From contig NZ_NERD01000002.1 in NCBI RefSeq assembly GCF_002799155.1, positions 3,286,001-3,350,000 of the forward strand: a stretch of 64,000 nt of DNA, given 5' to 3'. The notes under the pieces were generated by a model. The model did not search any database and was not told where the DNA came from. It saw only the letters and a list, made by a program, of their open reading frames with translations. This DNA comes from Stenotrophomonas maltophilia (GTDB taxonomy: Bacteria; Pseudomonadota; Gammaproteobacteria; Xanthomonadales; Xanthomonadaceae). Position numbers and translations under genes: made by a program. Numbering within the stretch: the stretch's first letter is position 1; each line of letters begins with the position of its first letter. Shown piece after piece: positions 38,907 to 51,673 of this stretch.

Positions 38907-39293
38907 ATGCGCATCCGCTGGATGCTGCTGATGATGGTGCTCCTGCCACTGCCGGCACAGGCCGGCGGTGGCAGCTCGCAGGCACTGGAATGGCGCCAGG
39001 ATGATGCGCGACTGGCGTTGCGCTCGACCGAGGGACAGGTGCATGTGGAGGCTGCCAGTCCCGAAGCCCGCTTCGGCGTGCGCAGCGGCGATCGCATCCT
39101 GCGCATGGACGACACCGCCGTGCGCCGGGTCGAGCATCTTGTCGATGCCCTTCGCCACTCCACGGGCCGAACCGTCTATCTGTTGCTGCGCCGCGACAGA
39201 CGTGAATTGACTGTTCCGGTGAATGCGGCTGCCTGGCGCCTGGCCCTGGTCACCCCGCCGCCTCCGGCACCACCGCCTCCGCCCCGAAGCTGA
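38907..39293 (+). CDS. Exported PDZ-domain small protein
   Basis: 128 aa. A signal peptide (MLLMMVLLPLPAQAGGG) precedes a single PDZ-like domain: FGVRSGDRILRMDDTAVRRVEHLVDALRHS carries the carboxylate-loop and helix pattern seen in HtrA and RseP PDZ units. The end is a proline run (PPPPAPPPPPRS). It starts one base after the permease 2 stop codon, so it is part of the cassette. It may act as a periplasmic peptide-binding accessory or sensor partner; no catalytic domain is present. Confidence 0.75.
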   Translation: MRIRWMLLMMVLLPLPAQAGGGSSQALEWRQDDARLALRSTEGQVHVEAASPEARFGVRSGDRILRMDDTAVRRVEHLVDALRHSTGRTVYLLLRRDRRELTVPVNAAAWRLALVTPPPPAPPPPPRS

Positions 39294-39414
39294 GCCCGCT
39301 GCCCCTACGGCTACGGGTTTGGCTATGCTTGATGGGTGGCGCCGGGCTCTCCCGGCGTATGGACACGAACACGGCTCCATCGGCGCCGCCCATCCCTTTC
39401 TGCAGAACCGCTTG

Positions 39415-40761
39415 ATGCCTTCGATCCTGATCATCGACGACAACGCCAGCGTGGGCACCGCGCTGGATGTGCTGTTCTCCCTGCACGACATCGACACCCT
39501 GCAGGCGCAGAGCCCGGCCGAGGGGCTGGCGTTGCTCGAGTCGCAGCCGGTCGACCTGGTGATCCAGGACATGAACTTCAGCGAGGACACCACCTCCGGC
39601 GAGGAAGGCGAAGACCTGTTCGCGCAGATCCGCGCGCGCCACCCGGACCTGCCGGTGATCCTGCTGACCGCCTGGACCCACCTGAGCAGCGCGGTGGACC
39701 TGGTCAAGGCCGGCGCCGCCGACTACCTGGCCAAGCCGTGGGACGACCGCAAGCTGCTGACCACGGTCAACAACCTGCTGGAGTTGTCCGAGGCGCGGCG
39801 CGAACTGGACCGCCGCCGCAGCCGTGAGCTGCGCCAGCGCAATGCGCTGGAAGAAAAGTACGACCTGTGCGGTGCGGTGTTCGCCGATCCGGCCAGCGAG
39901 CGCGTCATCGCCCTGGCCTGCCAGGTCGCGCGCTCCGAGCTGCCGGTGCTGATCACCGGCCCCAATGGCGCCGGCAAGGAAAAGATCGCGCAGATCATCC
40001 AGGCCAACTCGCTGGTGGCCAAGGGCCCATTCGTCACGGTCAACTGTGGCGCGCTGCCGTCGGAACTGATCGAGGCCGAATTGTTCGGTGCCGATGCCGG
40101 CGCCTACACCGGCGCCAACAAGGCGCGCGAGGGCAAGTTCGAAGCTGCCGACGGAGGCACGCTGTTCCTGGATGAGATCGGCAACCTGTCACTCGGCGGG
40201 CAGATGAAGCTGCTGCGCGTGCTGGAAACCGGCCGCTTCGAGCGCCTGGGCTCCAATCGCGAACGCCAGGTCAAGGTCCGCGTGGTCAGCGCGACCAATG
40301 CCGACCTGCCGGCGATGATCCGCGACGGCACGTTCCGCGAAGATCTCTATTACCGCCTCAATACGGTGGAACTGGTGCTGCCACCATTGGCCGAGCGCGC
40401 GGGCGACATCCTGCCCTTGGCCGAGCGCTTCCTGACGGCCGGCAAGCCATTGTCCAGCGCTGCCAGCGCGGCCCTGCAACGGCACCCGTGGCCGGGCAAC
40501 GTGCGCGAACTGCGCAACGTGATCCAGCGTGCAGAACTGCTGGCGGCCGGCAATCGCATCGAGGTGGCCGACCTGAACCTGCCGCGGGCTGCACCGACGC
40601 CGCGACCGGCACCGAGTGCTGGCAACGATCCCGACCGCGAGCGCATCGAGGATGTGCTGGCACGCAATCACGGCGTCATCGCCCAGGCGGCCGCCGAACT
40701 GGGCCTGAGCCGCCAGGCCCTGTACCGGCGCATGGACCGCCACGGCATTCCGCGCGAATGA
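39415..40761 (+). CDS. NtrC-family sigma-54-dependent response regulator
   Basis: 448 aa. The receiver domain (about 1-120) has acidic pocket IIDDN, phospho-acceptor Asp52 (VIQDMNF) and Lys107. The AAA+ domain has Walker A GPNGAGKE (182-189), the sigma-54 contact loop GAYTGA (229-234, the tyrosine form of GAFTGA), Walker B TLFLDEIG (249-256) and R-finger region FREDLYYRLN. The Fis-type HTH at the C-terminus is ERIEDVLARNHG with LGLSRQALYRRMDRHG. It should activate sigma-54 promoters, most simply that at 34271. It is cotranslated with the kinase gene (ATGA overlap). Confidence 0.93.
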   Translation: MPSILIIDDNASVGTALDVLFSLHDIDTLQAQSPAEGLALLESQPVDLVIQDMNFSEDTTSGEEGEDLFAQIRARHPDLPVILLTAWTHLSSAVDLVKAGAADYLAKPWDDRKLLTTVNNLLELSEARRELDRRRSRELRQRNALEEKYDLCGAVFADPASERVIALACQVARSELPVLITGPNGAGKEKIAQIIQANSLVAKGPFVTVNCGALPSELIEAELFGADAGAYTGANKAREGKFEAADGGTLFLDEIGNLSLGGQMKLLRVLETGRFERLGSNRERQVKVRVVSATNADLPAMIRDGTFREDLYYRLNTVELVLPPLAERAGDILPLAERFLTAGKPLSSAASAALQRHPWPGNVRELRNVIQRAELLAAGNRIEVADLNLPRAAPTPRPAPSAGNDPDRERIEDVLARNHGVIAQAAAELGLSRQALYRRMDRHGIPRE

Positions 40762-42110
40762 AACGGCGCTCGTTCACTTTCCGCCTGTTCCTGCGCCTGC
40801 TGCCGGTGCTGGCGCTGGCCGCCGCGTTGCCGTGGTTGCTGGCGTACTGGATGAACCATGGCTGGGTGGTGACCACGGTGTCGGCGTTGATCCTGCTATC
40901 GCTGATGTGGTGGACCCTGCGTCGGGCTACCGCCCCGGTGCGGTCACTGATGCGGGCCCTGGCGGGCACCACCAGCAGCTATCGCGACGGCGAATACAAC
41001 TTCGGCGTGCACTGGCCCGGCAATGACGAGCTCGGCGACCTGGTGCAGGCACACCGCGAACTGGGCGATGTGCTGCGTGCACAGCGGCAGGGCCTGGTGC
41101 AACGCGAACTGCTTCTGGACACGATGGTGCAGAACACGCCGGTGGCGATGCTGCTGATCGCCTCGGGTGGTGATGGCATCGCCCGCGTAGTGTTCTCCAA
41201 TCTGGCTGCGCGCAAGCTGCTGCACGGGGGCTGGAAGCTGGAGGGCCAGCGCTTGGAGGATGTCCTCGAACAGGTGCCGGTGGAGCTGCGCGACGCGATC
41301 GCCCGCGGCGGTGACAGCCTGTTCGCGGTGCATGCCGAAGGCGAAGACGGCGATGAGGATGACGAACAGGTCTACCACCTCTCGCGCCGCGCCTTCCAGC
41401 TCAATGGTCGTCCGCACGATCTGCTGCTGGTGCGCCTGCTGACCGCCGAGCTGCGCCGCCAGGAAGTACAGACCTGGAAGAAGGTGATCCGGGTGATCAG
41501 CCACGAACTGAACAATTCGCTGGCGCCGATTGCCTCGCTGGCCCACTCCGGCGGTGTACTGGTGCAGCGTGAACGCTTTGACCGGCTGCCGGAGATCTTC
41601 ACCACCATCGAGGATCGCGCACGCCACCTGGAAGGCTTCATCCGTGGCTATGCACGCTTCGCCAAGCTGCCGCAGCCGCAACTGCAGACCGTGCACTGGG
41701 CGCCGTTCCTGTCCAGCCTCCGCCAGCAGATCCCGTTCACCATGGAGCGCGAGCCGGACGAGGAACTGAGCAGCCGCATCGACATCGCGCAGTTCGGGCA
41801 GGCACTGTTGAACCTGTTGAAGAACGCCCATGAAGCCTGCGCCGAAGCCGATCCACCCAACGATGACGTGCAGGTACAGCTGACGCGGTTGCCGCAGTGG
41901 CTGCGCCTGGATGTGCTGGACCGCGGCAAGGGCATGAACGAACAGGTGCTGCAGAACGCGCTGATGCCGTTCTATTCGACCAAGCGCAACGGCACCGGGC
42001 TGGGGCTGGCGCTGACCCGCGAGATCGTGGAGGCACATGGCGGGCGCGTGTCGCTGCAGAACCGCGGTGATGGCGGGTTGTGCGTGTCGATCCTGTTGCC
42101 GGTGGGTTGA
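40758..42110 (+). CDS. NtrY-like sensor histidine kinase
   Basis: 450 aa. Two membrane helices (about 10-32 and 36-54) are joined by only a few residues, so there is almost no periplasmic sensor; signals probably come from within the membrane or from a partner protein. A HAMP-like linker and a PAS-type region (about 120-230, with an acidic insert EGEDGDEDDEQ) lead to the H-box VISHELNNSLAPI with His249, then the N-box LLNLLKNAHEAC, G1 DRGKGM and G2 NGTGLGLAL. All kinase boxes are intact. Its start overlaps the regulator stop codon. Confidence 0.92.
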   Translation: MKRRSFTFRLFLRLLPVLALAAALPWLLAYWMNHGWVVTTVSALILLSLMWWTLRRATAPVRSLMRALAGTTSSYRDGEYNFGVHWPGNDELGDLVQAHRELGDVLRAQRQGLVQRELLLDTMVQNTPVAMLLIASGGDGIARVVFSNLAARKLLHGGWKLEGQRLEDVLEQVPVELRDAIARGGDSLFAVHAEGEDGDEDDEQVYHLSRRAFQLNGRPHDLLLVRLLTAELRRQEVQTWKKVIRVISHELNNSLAPIASLAHSGGVLVQRERFDRLPEIFTTIEDRARHLEGFIRGYARFAKLPQPQLQTVHWAPFLSSLRQQIPFTMEREPDEELSSRIDIAQFGQALLNLLKNAHEACAEADPPNDDVQVQLTRLPQWLRLDVLDRGKGMNEQVLQNALMPFYSTKRNGTGLGLALTREIVEAHGGRVSLQNRGDGGLCVSILLPVG

Positions 42111-42123
42111 GTAGGTCGATCAG

Positions 42124-42168
42124 GTAGATCCACGCCATGCGTGGATGTGCCGATCAAGGTTGGCACCT
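42124..42168. repeat. SMAG/REP-like hairpin and half-element
   Basis: GTAG followed by ATCCACGC-CAT-GCGTGGAT (42124-42146) and, inverted, GGTTGGCACCTGCC (42155-42168). The latter matches the half-element at the window start except for one base. Confidence 0.65.
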
Positions 42169-42297
42169 GCCAAAGCTGCGGCATCGGCATCCTGCGCTCC
42201 AGGGGAACGGGAGCATCAAGAGCAAATGCAACGAGATCCACGCGTAGTTTGAATCGACTGGGTGCAGCTGTGGCTCTGGATGTTGGTTCCGCCTTGA

Positions 42298-42473
42298 GCG
42301 AGCCGAGCATCGCAGGGGAATCCGGGGCGCAGAGGCGCCGATGTTTGAGCGCAGCGAGTTCGGCGCCGTCCCCTGATTCACCGAGAAGCGCAGGGCACCG
42401 ATGCGCAGCATCGGCTCGCGACCGGCGGAGCGTTTCTTTTGGTTACTTTTCTTTGCGCACAAAGAAAAGTAAC
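42298..42473. repeat. 176-bp multi-stem dispersed-type element
   Basis: Three nested stems can form: 42298-42306 with 42411-42419 (GCGAGCCGA), 42313-42319 with 42369-42375 (CAGGGGA), and 42334-42340 with 42361-42367 (GGCGCCG). After them is a separate perfect 14-bp hairpin (GTTACTTTTCTTTG, 42442-42455, with 42460-42473; loop CGCA). Short frames through it give low-complexity peptides and are not genes. From memory similar strings recur in xanthomonad genomes, but copy number was not checked. It fills the gap between the kinase and GNAT genes. Confidence 0.7.
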
Positions 42474-42495
42474 GCCCATGACCGGTGGCCGACCT

Positions 42496-43044
42496 TCAGC
42501 CACCCAGCGAAGAGATGGATCGCCGCATCGCGACCCGCAGGTGCATCGGAAACCCAAGCGCAGCCTCTTCGGCCATGACTGCGCGCAGGCCGTCGCCCCA
42601 CTCTGCCTCCGGCACTTCAACGAAGCCCTCGCTGGCATAGAAGGCCGCATTCCACGGCACATCGCTCAACGTGGTCAGCACCGCTGCAGCGAAGCCGGCG
42701 GCCCTGGCCTGTGCCAAGGCATGGCGCAGCAATGCACGGCCATGGCCGCGACGCGCACGCGCCGGGTCCACATCCATCTGCAGGACATGGAACTCGCCGC
42801 ACAACTCGCCAGCCAGCAGGTAGCCCGCAATACCGCCTTCGGCGGCATCGACCACCCACAACTGGCCACGCCGAAGGCCGTCCTGCAGCGTCTGCAGGTC
42901 CAGGCCGTGCCCGGCAAACACCGGGTAGGCCTGGTGACCCTTCAGCAGTTCACCGGCGCGTTGTTCGATCGCCGGCAGCACGCCGAGCTCGTCGGCGTGC
43001 GGAAGGCGTGGCTCAGGATTTCTTGACCGGGCGCTTCCAGCCAT
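42496..43044 (-). CDS. GNAT-family N-acetyltransferase
   Basis: 182 aa. The acetyl-CoA site is clear in [31 protein letters not shown] (motif A, R-x-x-G-x-G), followed by [20 protein letters not shown] (motif B). The substrate is unknown; an amino group of a small molecule or protein is typical. The start at 43044 overlaps the last 32 bp of glmU, so it may be coupled to glmU; the real start could be a little downstream. Confidence 0.85.
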   Translation of the reverse strand: MAGSARSRNPEPRLPHADELGVLPAIEQRAGELLKGHQAYPVFAGHGLDLQTLQDGLRRGQLWVVDAAEGGIAGYLLAGELCGEFHVLQMDVDPARARRGHGRALLRHALAQARAAGFAAAVLTTLSDVPWNAAFYASEGFVEVPEAEWGDGLRAVMAEEAALGFPMHLRVAMRRSISSLGG

Positions 43045-44380
43045 CGATGGTTTCCTGTCGTGCACGTGCCAGTGTCAGCTTGCCGTCCGGGGCGGTGCGG
43101 GTGATGACCGAGCCTGCGGCGATGGTCGCGCCCTCGCCGATCGTCAGCGGCGCCACCAGTGAGCTGTTGGAGCCGATGAACGCGTTGTCGCCGATGGTGG
43201 TGGTCGACTTGTTCACGCCGTCGTAGTTGCAGGTGATGGTGCCGGCACCGATGTTCACCTTGCTGCCGATCACCGCATCGCCCAGATAGGTGAGGTGATT
43301 GGCCTTGCTGCCGACGCCGAGGGTGACCTTCTTGGTTTCAACGAAGTTGCCGACGTGCACGCCATCGGCCAGCACAGTGCCTGGGCGCAGGCGCGCGAAC
43401 GGACCGACCAGTGCCGCGCCTTCGGTGACCACGCCTTCCAGGTCACAATGCGCGCGCACTTCGGTACCCGGACCGAGAGTGACGTCCTTCAGGCGATTGA
43501 ACGGGCCAACGGTGACGCCGTCGCCGAGCACGATATTGCCTTCAAGAACGACATCGACATCGATCAGCACGTCACTGCCCACGGTGACGGTGCCACGGAT
43601 GTCGAGTCGTGCCGGGTCGCGCACGCGTGCGCCCTGTGCGCACAGCGCCCGCACCGCGCGGCGCTGCCAGGCGCGTTCCAGCTGCGACAGCTGCCAGGGA
43701 TCGTTCGCCCCCTCGGCTTCCTGCGCGTCGGCCACCAGCGCCATTTCGGCCGGGGTGTACTCATGCGCGGCAAACGCGAACACGTCGGTCAGGTAGTACT
43801 CGCCCTGTGCATTGCGGTTGGAGAGCTGCGACAGCCAGCGGCGCAGCGCGGTCGACTCCGCAGCGATGATGCCGGTGTTGATCGTACGCACGCGCAGCTG
43901 GTCGTCGGTGGCGTCCTTCTGCTCCACGATCGCACCCACCTTGCCTTCGGCATCGCGCAGCACGCGGCCGTAACCGGTCGGGTCATCAACCTCGGCGACC
44001 AGCACCGCCAACCGCCCCGGCTGCGCCAGCAGGTCGCGCAGGGTCTGCGCGCGGATCAGCGGTACATCGCCGTACAGCACCAGCACCTGTACGGCATCCG
44101 GCACCTGCGGCATTGCCTGCGCCACCGCGTGGCCCGTACCCAGCTGCTGCGCCTGTTCAGCCCACTGCAGGTCGGGCTGGTCGGCGAACTGCTGCCGCAC
44201 TGCCTCACCGCCATGGCCATAGACCACGTGGATGGCAGCCGACTGCAGCTCGCGGGCTGCATCGATCACGTGCGCCAGCATCGGCTGGCCGGCGATCGGC
44301 TGCAGCACCTTCGGCAGCGCCGACTTCATGCGCTTGCCGGCGCCGGCGGCGAGGATGATGACGTGCAGGGCTTGGGTCAT
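43013..44380 (-). CDS. glmU: GlmU, bifunctional UDP-GlcNAc pyrophosphorylase/GlcN-1-P acetyltransferase
   Basis: 455 aa. The N-terminal uridyltransferase begins with [20 protein letters not shown] (G-x-G-x-R-M) and has [11 protein letters not shown] with the metal-binding aspartate. The C-terminal left-handed beta helix carries the acetyltransferase site ([34 protein letters not shown]). Together with GlmS it makes UDP-GlcNAc. It diverges from gtrA. In many gammaproteobacteria glmU and glmS are adjacent and follow the atp operon; here each neighbour pair is broken up. Confidence 0.97.
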   Translation of the reverse strand: MTQALHVIILAAGAGKRMKSALPKVLQPIAGQPMLAHVIDAARELQSAAIHVVYGHGGEAVRQQFADQPDLQWAEQAQQLGTGHAVAQAMPQVPDAVQVLVLYGDVPLIRAQTLRDLLAQPGRLAVLVAEVDDPTGYGRVLRDAEGKVGAIVEQKDATDDQLRVRTINTGIIAAESTALRRWLSQLSNRNAQGEYYLTDVFAFAAHEYTPAEMALVADAQEAEGANDPWQLSQLERAWQRRAVRALCAQGARVRDPARLDIRGTVTVGSDVLIDVDVVLEGNIVLGDGVTVGPFNRLKDVTLGPGTEVRAHCDLEGVVTEGAALVGPFARLRPGTVLADGVHVGNFVETKKVTLGVGSKANHLTYLGDAVIGSKVNIGAGTITCNYDGVNKSTTTIGDNAFIGSNSSLVAPLTIGEGATIAAGSVITRTAPDGKLTLARARQETIDGWKRPVKKS

Positions 44381-44457
44381 AGGAGCGGCGGTCCGTGGTT
44401 CGTTGCCGGTGATTCTAGAGCGTGGGCCGTTAACATGGGCATCCCTCCTCCTTCACC

Positions 44458-44847
44458 ATGCCGATGAGCCTTGTCCGCCAGGGAAGCGCCTACCTCCTCA
44501 TCGGGCTCGTGCAGCTGCTCGTCGATTGGCTGGTGTTCGTGGTCGCCACCGCGCTGGGCATGGCGGTGGCACCGGCCAACGTCGCCGGACGCCTGGCGGG
44601 CATGCTGCTGGGCTTCTGGCTCAATGGCCGCTACACCTTTGCCGAGGCCGGCGCCCACAAGCTGGGCTGGAGGCGTTTCGCACGCTTTTTCGCGCTGTGG
44701 CTGCTGCTGACCGCGGCAAGCACGTTGCTGGTGAGCGTGGTCGACCACGCGCTTGGCCTGCAGTACGCCTGGTTGGCCAAGCCGCTGGTGGAAGGCGGGC
44801 TGGCGTGCGTGTCGTTCCTGTTGATGCGCTACCTTGTGTACCGCTGA
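44458..44847 (+). CDS. GtrA-family membrane protein
   Basis: 129 aa with four hydrophobic segments (YLLIGLVQLLVDWLVFVVATAL, AGRLAGMLLGFWLNG, FARFFALWLLLTAASTLLV and LVEGGLACVSFLLMRYLVY). GFWLNGRYTFAE is the GtrA signature. Family members are thought to flip or hold lipid-linked sugars for surface glycosylation. It converges with the YfhO-like gene with only 6 bp between their stops, and both may serve glycan modification. Confidence 0.85.
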   Translation: MPMSLVRQGSAYLLIGLVQLLVDWLVFVVATALGMAVAPANVAGRLAGMLLGFWLNGRYTFAEAGAHKLGWRRFARFFALWLLLTAASTLLVSVVDHALGLQYAWLAKPLVEGGLACVSFLLMRYLVYR

Positions 44848-44853
44848 TCGGGG

Positions 44854-47067
44854 TCAGCGATCACCGGCGCCGTGCAGGCGCGCGCTCACTCCCTCACGCC
44901 ACAGCTGCAGCGCGCTGTAGCGCAACCGCACCTGATGCTGCCCGGCCGGCACGCACAACGCATGGAAGAGGCCATTACCGCGCAGCAGCGGCAGCACCTG
45001 GCCATCCTCGAGCTGCGCCTGCCAGCCACGGCCGGTGGTTTCGTTGATCACCACCCACGCCGCACGGTCGGCCACCACCGTCAGCTCGATGCGTCCGGGC
45101 AGGTACTGCAGCACCTGCACCGTGGCCTCACCAGCATCCTGTTCGGCGCAGAGGCTGCTGGCGGCGGCGGGCAGCCACAGCTGCCGTTTGAAATCGGTCT
45201 GGTTGAACAGCGGTGCAGGCGGTAGACGCTCGTCATGGCGGCGCACCTGCCGCGGATTCAGTACGCGTGGCAGCACGCTGCCGCGCCGCGCAAGTTCCAC
45301 CTGGTTGCCCTGCGCACTGGAGCCCGGGAATGGCTCCTGGGCCAGCAGCCAACGCACGCCCAGCAGGTCGTACAGGGGAGCAGCGGTGTCTGGCATCCAG
45401 GCAGTGGGAGCTTTCTGCTGGAAGGTATCGACCGGTTCGCCCGGCATCCCGGTCATCTGCAGATAGTCGCTTGCCAGCAGGGGGTTGTAGCCATTTGCCA
45501 GCGCAATGGCATGCACCGCCGCACCGTTGGTGAGTCCACCGATGCCGAAGACCACCGCGCGCTCGGGTATGCCGATATGCCGCTCTGCCGCCAGCAACGC
45601 ATAGGCGCGCTGCGCAGGACCCGCACGATCGGCGGTGAGCACCGATTTGGTGCCGCTGCCCGCGTTGAAGCTGGTGCCGACGTTGAACAACAGCAGGTCC
45701 AGCAGCACCAGTGCCAGCACCCAGCGCGCAGGCGCCGGGTGGCGGCGCAGCACCTGCACTGCGGCCACGCCCAGCGCGGCGCTGACGGCAAGCCAGGCGA
45801 AGGCGAGCGGATGGCCATGATCGATCGCCAGCCATGCGGCACACGCAGCCAGCATCGCGACGGCCGACACAGACACCCAGTGCAATCGCAACGGTTGCCG
45901 CTGCAGGGCAACCTGCAGCGCATTGGCACCCAACCACGCCGCCGCGGGCACGGTAAGGAACAGCGCATCGGATGGGCGCCGGAACAGGTCCAGCCCCGGA
46001 AGCCAGCCAAACAGCCAGGGGAACAGCGGCGTCGCGCCACCCACCGCGACCAGGATCGCCAGCGTCAGCGCACACAGCGCGATGCGGGCCGCCGCCGGCC
46101 TGCGCCGCAGCACCTCACCGCCCCAGAGCAGCCACAGCGCCAGCGGCACTGCCCCCAGATAGAGGTAGTCGGCGCTGATGTCACCGAAGGCCCAGCTATC
46201 GCCGCGCCCCTGCGAGAACACGTTGCCCGACAGCAGTGTCACCAGTGTCTGCCAGTGGATGGCACCGGGCAGCGCGGCTTCCAGCGACAAGCCATTGCGA
46301 TTGGTCTGGTCCAGCCAGGCCAGCGTGGACAGCCACTGCGGCGCACTCACAGCGCCGGCGAGAATGGCCACCACGCCCAGCTGCCACAGCAGGCGCACGC
46401 GCTGCCCCTGTGCCAGCAGGACAGCACCCACGGCGTAGATCGCGCACGCGAGGATGATGAAATAGGTGACCTGGGTCAGTTGCAGCGCACACAGGCCGCC
46501 GGCCACACCGGCCAGCAGAATGTCGCGCATCCGTCCCCGCCGGCGGACCTGCTCCAGGCCCAGCCACAGCCAGGGCAGCAGGCAGTAACTGATGATCATC
46601 GGCGTGTGCTGCAGGCGCGAAGCGGCCACGCCCCCGAACATCAACGTGAGTGCGAACAGCAGCTGCGCGGGCGGCGCCATGCCCTGCAGGCGGCCCAGCC
46701 GCAGCGCACCCAGGCCGCCTGCCAGCACATGCAGCAGCACCACCACCGTAAACAGGTGCAGGGAGCTGGGTGCCAGCAGCATCGGCAGCAGCATCGTCGG
46801 CTGCAGCGTCATCATCTGCGGGTCGGCCACCTGCGGGTAGCCACCGTAGAGATAGGGATTCCACCAGGGGGCCTGCAGATGACGCAGCTGCTCGGCACTG
46901 AAGCTGACAGCCGGGAAGAACTGCTGCACGGCGTCGAAGGGAATGGTCTTGATGCCACTGAGCCATGGTAGGCACAGGACCATCCAGGCAACCAGGAATG
47001 CGCCCGCCGGTGTGCGCCACTGCCGCTGCCAGCTGCCGCCCTCTATCGTTGTCGAATACTGCTGCAT
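44854..47067 (-). CDS. YfhO-like polytopic membrane protein (GT-C type)
   Basis: 737 aa. Many hydrophobic segments fill residues 20-480, followed by a soluble C-terminal domain. The first periplasmic loop has KTIPFDAVQQFFPAVSF and APWWNPYLYGGYPQVADPQ; the conserved Asp and the NPYxxGGxP motif are typical of YfhO and related GT-C glycosyltransferases using polyprenyl-phosphate sugars. The start at 47067 is supported by AGGAG. It follows atpC on the same strand but after a terminator, so it is likely transcribed on its own. Confidence 0.8.
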   Translation of the reverse strand: MQQYSTTIEGGSWQRQWRTPAGAFLVAWMVLCLPWLSGIKTIPFDAVQQFFPAVSFSAEQLRHLQAPWWNPYLYGGYPQVADPQMMTLQPTMLLPMLLAPSSLHLFTVVVLLHVLAGGLGALRLGRLQGMAPPAQLLFALTLMFGGVAASRLQHTPMIISYCLLPWLWLGLEQVRRRGRMRDILLAGVAGGLCALQLTQVTYFIILACAIYAVGAVLLAQGQRVRLLWQLGVVAILAGAVSAPQWLSTLAWLDQTNRNGLSLEAALPGAIHWQTLVTLLSGNVFSQGRGDSWAFGDISADYLYLGAVPLALWLLWGGEVLRRRPAAARIALCALTLAILVAVGGATPLFPWLFGWLPGLDLFRRPSDALFLTVPAAAWLGANALQVALQRQPLRLHWVSVSAVAMLAACAAWLAIDHGHPLAFAWLAVSAALGVAAVQVLRRHPAPARWVLALVLLDLLLFNVGTSFNAGSGTKSVLTADRAGPAQRAYALLAAERHIGIPERAVVFGIGGLTNGAAVHAIALANGYNPLLASDYLQMTGMPGEPVDTFQQKAPTAWMPDTAAPLYDLLGVRWLLAQEPFPGSSAQGNQVELARRGSVLPRVLNPRQVRRHDERLPPAPLFNQTDFKRQLWLPAAASSLCAEQDAGEATVQVLQYLPGRIELTVVADRAAWVVINETTGRGWQAQLEDGQVLPLLRGNGLFHALCVPAGQHQVRLRYSALQLWREGVSARLHGAGDR

Positions 47068-47091
47068 TCCCTGCTCCTGTGGAGAACAAAC

Positions 47092-47119
47092 AAAAACGCC
47101 GGCATGCAAGCCGGCGTTT
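47092..47119 (-). terminator. Intrinsic terminator of the atp operon
   Basis: AAACGCCGGC-ATGCAA-GCCGGCGTTT forms a 10-bp stem; on the minus strand it is followed by TTTTTG. It lies 22 bp beyond the atpC stop codon. Confidence 0.88.
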
Positions 47120-47140
47120 CTGCTTGATGACGCGCGAACC

Positions 47141-47563
47141 TCAGTGCTTGAGGGCCTTGCGCAGGCGCTCCAGCGCCTGCAGCTGGACGACGGCTTCGGC
47201 CAGCTTCTGCTGGGCTTCAGCCACTTCCATCGCTTCGCCGCGGTTGGCCAGGATGCGCTCGGCTTCTTCCTTGGCCTTGCGGACCGAGGCTTCGTCGATG
47301 TCCTGTGCGCGGATCGCGGTGTCGGCCAGCACGGTCACCACCTGCGGCTGCACTTCCAGGATGCCGCCGGAAATGGCGAAATCCAGCTGCTCGCCGTTCG
47401 GCGTGGTCACCACCACCTTGCCCGGCTTCAGGCGGGTGATCAGCGGCGCGTGCTTGGGCGCGATGCCCAGTTCGCCCAGCTCACCGGTGGCCACGACCAG
47501 GGTCGCTTCGCCACGGAAGATTTCCTGCTCGGCGCTGACGATGTCGCAACGGATCGTGCTCAT
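47141..47563 (-). CDS. atpC: ATP synthase F1 epsilon subunit
   Basis: 140 aa. The N-terminal beta sandwich ([38 protein letters not shown] in parts) binds the gamma/c-ring stalk; the C-terminal two-helix domain ([18 protein letters not shown] to the end) is the regulatory arm that can inhibit ATP hydrolysis. Last gene of the operon, 113 bp after atpD. Confidence 0.97.
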   Translation of the reverse strand: MSTIRCDIVSAEQEIFRGEATLVVATGELGELGIAPKHAPLITRLKPGKVVVTTPNGEQLDFAISGGILEVQPQVVTVLADTAIRAQDIDEASVRKAKEEAERILANRGEAMEVAEAQQKLAEAVVQLQALERLRKALKH

Positions 47564-47676
47564 GCAAATCTCTTCGCTGTTCGCGGCGGCGCAATGCCAC
47601 CGTGGGGGTCCACCGGCGCGGGCGGTTGCCCGGCGCCGGCGTCAGGTCGGGCAGGATCGCTCCCGCCCGTCCCGGA

Positions 47677-49985
<2,309 letters not shown>

Positions 49986-50001
49986 CTCTTGTTTCCCGTG
50001 G

Positions 50002-50071
50002 CGCGGGGCAGATGCCCCGCGTTGTTCAACCGTTTGTCATCTGGTCCAGCGGAGCCAGCGCTCCGCTCTAC
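50002..50071. repeat. Hairpins between atpA and atpG, one of SMAG type
   Basis: CGCGGGGCA-GA-TGCCCCGCG (50002-50021) and GCGGAG-CCAGCG-CTCCGC followed by TCTAC (50049-50071; GTAG on the minus strand). Both lie in the gap within the atp operon and would be transcribed with it. Confidence 0.75.
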
Positions 50072-50081
50072 AGGACCGCGA

Positions 50082-51629
<1,548 letters not shown>

Positions 51630-51673
51630 CGTCAAGTCCTAGTGCCGGCAGCGGGGCCGGACGTTAAATGAAT

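Noticed and set aside
42154..42480. Small protein frames inside the multi-stem element
   Set aside because: They follow the inverted repeats, giving low-complexity peptides, and have no Shine-Dalgarno sequence.
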